Below are positions 59,702 to 64,000 of a stretch of 64,000 nucleotides of DNA, in pieces. The notes under the pieces are model-generated. The model had not been told where the DNA came from, did not search any database, and was given only the letters and a program-made list of their open reading frames with translations. Origin of the DNA: HGM12587 sp045128635 (lineage in GTDB: Bacteria > Bacillota > Clostridia > Lachnospirales > Lachnospiraceae); NCBI GenBank assembly GCA_045128635.1, contig JBGVRS010000193.1, positions 55,692 to 119,691 on the forward strand, given 5' to 3'. Made by a program: the position numbers and the translations under genes. Position 1 is the stretch's first letter. Each line of letters begins with the position of its first letter.

Positions 59702-60612
59702 GTATCTTCCCCCCATAGAACCTCAAAATTCTGTCCATAAATAACTTTTACATTTCCTGGTGTTTGTCCCATTTCCAAAAAAATGTACCGTTCAAACACT
59801 CTTTCCCGGACTAACGATTCAAAGCCTGGTTTTTCCAAAAAATCCCGAATGCAATCTCCATGCAGGGTTGCGAGCACTTTACATCCACAACGAAGTGCGT
59901 TCTCTATGGCACCAACATCATTAACTCCAATTTCATCCACAGCCAGTACTTTCGGAGACATGGAGCGCAAAAGCATCTCCATTCCCAGAGACTTTGGACA
60001 GCCATCCAGCACATCAGTGCGCATCCCAAGATTATGAGCTGCCACACCCCTGTATGTTCCTGCGATTTCTGAGCGTTCATCTACCACTCCAACCGTAACC
60101 CCGTCAATTTCTTTACTTCCATCTGAAAGAATCCTGACGGCATCTCTTAATAATGTTGTTTTCCCGAAACCCGGCGGTGAAATAACAAGCACATGACAAG
60201 GTCTGTTTTCTTTATATAAAAAATGTCTCCATTTTTCCGCACACCCGGTGATTGGATGGGCAATACGGATATTCAATGCAGAAATGTGTTTTATCGTCTG
60301 AACGCCTTGTGCTGTCATCACAGCACGCCCTGCGATACCAATTCGATGGCCACCTTGAATGGTGATGTAACCTTTACTTATCTCTTCTTCAAAAGCATAT
60401 CCGGAATAACCACAGGCAGTTTCTACGATATCCAGAATATCTCTAAGGGTACTTTTCGTTCCAACGATGTGTTCTCTCCCATTCTCTATCAAAATTAATG
60501 GTTTTCCCACACGAACCCTGATTTCCTGAATTTTTTCAAAATTCAAATTACTATTTTCAATATCCTGTCTGATTTTCTCACGGAACAGTACCAGTATTTG
60601 TTCTTTTAACAT
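59692..60612 (-). CDS. spoIIIAA: Stage III sporulation protein AA (ATPase)
   Basis: Motor ATPase of the SpoIIIA-SpoIIQ channel, related to secretion ATPases, 306 residues from the ATG at 60612 (MLKEQILVLFREKI). Walker A in ISPPGFGKTTLLRDAVRI, Walker B-like VLAVDEIGVND, and GVVDERSEIAGTYRG. It is the first gene of the eight-gene operon and sets the organism as an endospore former. Confidence 0.94.
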   Translation of the reverse strand: MLKEQILVLFREKIRQDIENSNLNFEKIQEIRVRVGKPLILIENGREHIVGTKSTLRDILDIVETACGYSGYAFEEEISKGYITIQGGHRIGIAGRAVMTAQGVQTIKHISALNIRIAHPITGCAEKWRHFLYKENRPCHVLVISPPGFGKTTLLRDAVRILSDGSKEIDGVTVGVVDERSEIAGTYRGVAAHNLGMRTDVLDGCPKSLGMEMLLRSMSPKVLAVDEIGVNDVGAIENALRCGCKVLATLHGDCIRDFLEKPGFESLVRERVFERYIFLEMGQTPGNVKVIYGQNFEVLWGEDTCT

Positions 60613-60696
60613 CTTGTCCTCACCTCTTTGTGAAGTATATGAGCGCCCAAACAAAAAAAGACCCGTAACTTTCGTTACGAGTCTTTGAAATAATCT

Positions 60697-62787
60697 CTAG
60701 TTTTCTTTTACATCTTTCATAGAGAAGCTGATTCTGCCCATCTTATCTTTTCCAAGGCAAACAACTGTTACGTTATCACCAAGTGTCAGAACATCTTCTA
60801 CACGGTTGATTCTTTCTTTAGAAATCTTAGAAATGTGAACCATGCCTTCTTTACCCGGAGCAAATTCAACGAATGCACCGAATTCTTTGATGCTTACGAC
60901 TTTACCCTTGAAGATCATTCCTTCTTCGAAGTCAGTAGCAATAATCTTAATCATTTCTACTGCTCTATCCATATTTGCCTGATCTACGCCACAAACAGAT
61001 ACTGCGCCATCATCTGTGATGTCAATCTTAACACCAGTCTGTTCGATGATTGCGTTGATTGTTTTACCTCTCTGGCCAACAACATCACCGATCTTCTGTG
61101 GATCGATCTGAATCTGGATGATCTTTGGAGCAAGTTCACCAACAGTTGCTCTTGGTTCAGCGATTGCTGGTTTCATACATGTATCCATGATAAAGAGTCT
61201 TGCTTCACGACATCTAGCGATTGCACCTTCAACGATCGGTCTTGTTAAACCGTGGATCTTGATATCCATCTGGATTGCTGTGATACCATCTGTTGTACCT
61301 GTTACCTTGAAGTCCATATCGCCGAAGAAGTCTTCGAGACCCTGGATATCTGTTAATAATACGTAATCGTCATCTTCTTCTCCTGTTACAAGACCACAAG
61401 AGATACCAGCTACCATTTTTTTGATTGGTACACCAGCAGCCATTAAGGACATGCAGGATGCACATGTGGAAGCCATAGATGTAGAACCGTTAGATTCAAA
61501 TGTTTCAGATACTGTTCTGATTGCATATGGGAATTCTTCTTCTGATGGAAGAACTGGTACCAATGCTTTTTCAGCTAATGCACCGTGGCCGATTTCACGA
61601 CGTCCCGGTCCTCTGGATGGTTTTGTTTCACCTACAGAGTATGCTGGGAAGTTGTAGTGGTGCATATATCTCTTGCTTACTTCATTTTCATCTAAGCCGT
61701 CGATTTTCTGGCTTTCAGATAATGGAGCAAGTGTTGTTACGTTGCAGATCTGTGTCTGTCCACGTGTGAACATTGCAGAACCGTGTACTCTTGGAATTAA
61801 ATCTACTTCTGCAGCCAGTGGACGAATCTGTGTAATTTCACGACCGTCTGGACGTTTGTGATCTTTTAAGATCATCTTACGAACAGTCTTTTTCTGGTAC
61901 TGGTAAATTGCTTCACCAAGTACTGCTAACCATTCTTCGTTTTCAGCAAATGCTTCTTCAAGTTTTGCTGTAATCTGACGGATATTTTCTTCACGAACCT
62001 GTTTTTCATCTGTGAAAACAGCTACTTCCATTTCTTCCGGAGTAACGATTTCTTTGATTGCTGCAAATAATTCTTCTGGAATTGCACAGCTTGTGTATTC
62101 GTGTTTTGGTTTACCAACTTCAGCAACCATTTCATTGATAAATGCGATGATTGTCTGGTTTACTTCATGAGCCATATAGATAGCTTCGATCATTTTTGCT
62201 TCTGGGATTTCATTAGCACCAGCTTCAATCATGATTACTTTTTCAGCTGTAGAAGCTACTGTAAGGTTTAAATCACCGTTTTTCCACTGTTCCTGAGATG
62301 GGTTGATGATGAGTTCACCATCTACCATACCAACCTGTGTTGTTGCACATGGTCCGCAGAATGGGATATCAGAAATACTTGTTGCGATCGCAGAACCAAG
62401 CATAGCTACTAATTCCGGACGGCAAGCTGGATCAACAGACATAACCATGTTGTTTAATGTAACATCATTTCTGTAATCCTTTGGGAATAAAGGACGCATT
62501 GGTCTGTCGATAACACGTGATGTAAGGATTGCATTTTCAGATGCTTTACCTTCACGTTTGTTAAATCCTCCTGGGATTTTACCTACTGCGTATAATTTTT
62601 CTTCGTATTCTACACTGAGAGGGAAGAAATCGATTCCGTCTCTTGGCTTGTCAGATGCAGTTGCTGTAGAAAGAACAACTGTATCACCGTAGTGCATAAG
62701 AGCACAGCCGTTTGCCTGTTTACCAACTCTGTTCACGTCTACGCGAAGAGTTCTTCCGGCAAGTTCCATTGTAAAACTCTTGTACAT
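60697..62787 (-). CDS. pnp: Polyribonucleotide nucleotidyltransferase
   Basis: Phosphorolytic 3'-5' exoribonuclease of 696 residues: two RNase PH domains (about 1-230 and 310-540), then KH (IQIQIDPQKIGDVVGQRGKT) and S1 (GMIFKGKVVSIKEFGAFVEF) RNA-binding domains at the C-terminus. It degrades and tails mRNA as part of RNA turnover. ATG is preceded by AAAAGGAGAGTAAAAC. The long leader hairpin upstream is the likely site of autocontrol. Confidence 0.97.
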   Translation of the reverse strand: MYKSFTMELAGRTLRVDVNRVGKQANGCALMHYGDTVVLSTATASDKPRDGIDFFPLSVEYEEKLYAVGKIPGGFNKREGKASENAILTSRVIDRPMRPLFPKDYRNDVTLNNMVMSVDPACRPELVAMLGSAIATSISDIPFCGPCATTQVGMVDGELIINPSQEQWKNGDLNLTVASTAEKVIMIEAGANEIPEAKMIEAIYMAHEVNQTIIAFINEMVAEVGKPKHEYTSCAIPEELFAAIKEIVTPEEMEVAVFTDEKQVREENIRQITAKLEEAFAENEEWLAVLGEAIYQYQKKTVRKMILKDHKRPDGREITQIRPLAAEVDLIPRVHGSAMFTRGQTQICNVTTLAPLSESQKIDGLDENEVSKRYMHHYNFPAYSVGETKPSRGPGRREIGHGALAEKALVPVLPSEEEFPYAIRTVSETFESNGSTSMASTCASCMSLMAAGVPIKKMVAGISCGLVTGEEDDDYVLLTDIQGLEDFFGDMDFKVTGTTDGITAIQMDIKIHGLTRPIVEGAIARCREARLFIMDTCMKPAIAEPRATVGELAPKIIQIQIDPQKIGDVVGQRGKTINAIIEQTGVKIDITDDGAVSVCGVDQANMDRAVEMIKIIATDFEEGMIFKGKVVSIKEFGAFVEFAPGKEGMVHISKISKERINRVEDVLTLGDNVTVVCLGKDKMGRISFSMKDVKEN

Positions 62788-62826
62788 GTTTTACTCTCCT
62801 TTTCTAAAATACTTTGCTGTTATTTT

Positions 62827-62908
62827 AAGTAGAAGATTCCGAAACGACTGAAAAACCGAAAAATGATTTTTCAACTTTTCAGTTGTCTCGGGGATGATCT
62901 CCTACTTT
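62827..62908 (-). promoter_or_regulatory. Long hairpin in the pnp leader
   Basis: AAGTAGaAGAT...CGACTGAAAA (62827-62854) pairs with TTTTCAGTtGT...ATCTcCTACTT (62877-62908). In E. coli a similar long leader stem is cut by RNase III and trimmed by PNPase to control pnp; the same role is likely here. Confidence 0.6.
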
Positions 62909-62943
62909 TGTTACACATCAGTGTTTCGTTAAAACTCAAAAAC

Positions 62944-62966
62944 GGGGCGGACAAAAAATCCGCCCC
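62944..62966 (-). terminator. Terminator between rpsO and pnp
   Basis: GGGGCGGA (62944-62951) pairs with TCCGCCCC (62959-62966); on the minus strand GTTTTTG follows. Confidence 0.85.
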
Positions 62967-62978
62967 CATTTTTTAAAA

Positions 62979-63245
62979 TTATTTTCTGAGTCCTAAACGT
63001 TCGATTAAAGAACGATATCTGTTGATATCTTTTTTCTTTAAGTACGCTAATAAACCACGTCTCTGACCTACCATTTTAAGAAGACCTCTGTTTGAGTGAT
63101 AGTCCTTTGGGTTTTCTTTCATGTGCTGTGTAAGTTCCTGAATTCTAGCTGTTAATACAGCAACCTGAACTTCTGGTGAACCTGTGTCGTTTGCGCATGT
63201 AGCATATTCAGCCATGATAGCTGCTTTCTTTTCTTTTGAAATCAT
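62979..63245 (-). CDS. rpsO: 30S ribosomal protein S15
   Basis: 88 residues from the ATG at 63245 (MISKEKKAAIMAEYATCAND, with GGAGGAAATCACG upstream); an upstream in-frame start adds 11 unlikely residues. The helical S15 sequence is complete, with HSNRGLLKMVGQRRGLLAYL and the closing RYRSLIERLGLRK. It binds 16S rRNA helices 20-22 early in 30S assembly. Next to pnp, as in most bacteria. Confidence 0.97.
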   Translation of the reverse strand: MISKEKKAAIMAEYATCANDTGSPEVQVAVLTARIQELTQHMKENPKDYHSNRGLLKMVGQRRGLLAYLKKKDINRYRSLIERLGLRK

Positions 63246-63430
63246 CGTGATTTCCTCCTTTTCTTTAATAACCGCCAAATACTAAGAACCGGTCGGAGTG
63301 TCCAAGTCCTGAATATCGGCTAAAATTCATACTTGATTATAATAGCATGTTCCGCTTTGATTGTAAACTACTTTTTTGATTATTTTTTCACAATTTTCAT
63401 CATAAAAAGAGGAGCTTACCGCTCCTCTCA

Positions 63431-64000
63431 TTAGTCTAACTCTAAAACTCTTACCGCTCTGGTCGGTGTATTGTAATTCATGCTGGAAACAACAATTCCT
63501 GTATTTGTACTCTGTGCATGTACAACCTGTCCATTGCCAATGTACATTGCTACATGATGAATATTTTTTCCGCCATAGAACACAAGGTCTCCCGGCTGAA
63601 GTTCTGACAAATCAATTCTTGTACCGCAGTTTGCCTGTGCTTTGGAGGAATGAGGCAAAGATACTCCGTAGTTTGCGTAAACAGATAATGTAAATCCTGA
63701 ACAATCCGCTCCATTTGTAAGGCTTGTTCCGCCCCATTTGTATGGATTCCCTACAAACTGACGAGCATATTCACAGATTTCCATCTGAATATCTGTTACA
63801 CCTTTTCCATAACGATATTCCATCATTGTAATGGCTGTTTCTAACTCAATGCCTTCTGCCATCAATTCTTCTGCTTTTTCATTGGCTTTTTCACCAGTCA
63901 AAAGATATTCACTGCTGATGTAACCTTTGATCTCGCCGGATTCAATTTCACACCATTCATCTTCAATAGAAACAACTTCACAAATCGCATCTTTTCTAAT
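63431..64000 (-). CDS. NlpC/P60 endopeptidase with SH3 domain (5' end outside the window)
   Basis: The frame stays open to the right edge, so the start is not in this window. Visible part (about 190 residues): the end of a bacterial SH3 domain (EDEWCEIESGEIKGYISSEY), a helical linker, then a full NlpC/P60 domain with Cys in GADCSGFTLSVYANYG and His in HHVAMYIGNGQVVHAQ. It cleaves peptidoglycan stem peptides. A TTG at 63901 could be misread as a start, but the SH3 sequence continues upstream of it. Confidence 0.9.
   Translation of the reverse strand: MRKDAICEVVSIEDEWCEIESGEIKGYISSEYLLTGEKANEKAEELMAEGIELETAITMMEYRYGKGVTDIQMEICEYARQFVGNPYKWGGTSLTNGADCSGFTLSVYANYGVSLPHSSKAQANCGTRIDLSELQPGDLVFYGGKNIHHVAMYIGNGQVVHAQSTNTGIVVSSMNYNTPTRAVRVLELD

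Noticed and set aside
1..64000. CRISPR arrays, tRNA and rRNA genes
   Set aside because: I looked for regularly spaced direct repeats and for tRNA/rRNA signatures and saw none; a short tRNA could still be missed by eye.

Overview
The window reads as chromosome of a spore-forming, anaerobic Firmicute, most likely a gut Lachnospiraceae (clostridial cluster XIVa) relative. That placement is inferred from gene content, since there is no rRNA gene here. The grounds are a complete spoIIIAA-AH operon, a two-gene pyruvate formate-lyase with its activase, a B12-independent diol-dehydratase-type glycyl radical enzyme, a YesM/YesN-controlled ABC sugar locus with GH29 and GH4 glycosidases, NiaR, and low-GC DNA with strong AGGAGG-type ribosome binding sites. 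Nearly all host genes lie on the minus strand.

Layout, left to right. (1) 290-5284: BMP-type nucleoside ABC transporter (lipoprotein, double ATPase, two permeases). (2) 5449-12627: the start of the division/cell-wall (dcw) cluster on the minus strand, mraZ-rsmH-ftsL-pbp-pbp. The second transpeptidase gene is cut off just after its SxN motif by a SHOCT-like mini-gene and a large serine recombinase; mraY, murD, ftsW and murG do not follow. (3) 12884-14860: lgt and ychF. (4) 14978-26257: glycan-use locus (BadF-type sugar kinase, AraC-type response regulator, sensor kinase, GH4, GH29, two permeases, two solute-binding lipoproteins). (5) 26326-33493: pyrH-frr-uppS-cdsA-dxr-rseP, maf, a DUF308 membrane protein and a glycyl radical activase. 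(6) 33505-36030: a diol-dehydratase-type glycyl radical enzyme.

(7) About 36150-46240: a filamentous (inovirus-like) prophage whose main genes run on the plus strand, opposite to the host genes. It has a DNA-binding-like protein, a small ssDNA-binding-like protein, small membrane proteins, a pVIII-like major coat gene followed by a strong terminator, a 752-residue pIII-like adhesin with a LamG-type region, a Zot/pI-like assembly ATPase, an HUH rolling-circle initiator and an IS30-family transposase. A perfect 16-bp palindrome, TTCCGAACGTTCGGAA, occurs six times at operon boundaries, and a 16-bp direct repeat, ACTTTTCACCAATTCT, brackets the element. Just outside its right end (46323-46708) is a pseudoknotted set of nested inverted repeats that looks like a large structured RNA of unknown class.

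(8) 46784-51535: SIS-domain protein, PFL activase, split PFL (a catalytic protein plus a separate glycyl radical domain), NiaR and a small unknown gene. (9) 51717-55785: D-lactate-type dehydrogenase, ZIP transporter, NlpC/P60 hydrolase and a LysR regulator. (10) 56042-60612: spoIIIA operon. (11) 60697-64000: pnp, rpsO and an NlpC/P60 gene that runs off the right edge.

The strongest candidates for something undescribed are the inovirus with its dispersed palindrome, the structured RNA beside it, and the recombinase element that splits a dcw-cluster transpeptidase in the manner of a skin-type element.
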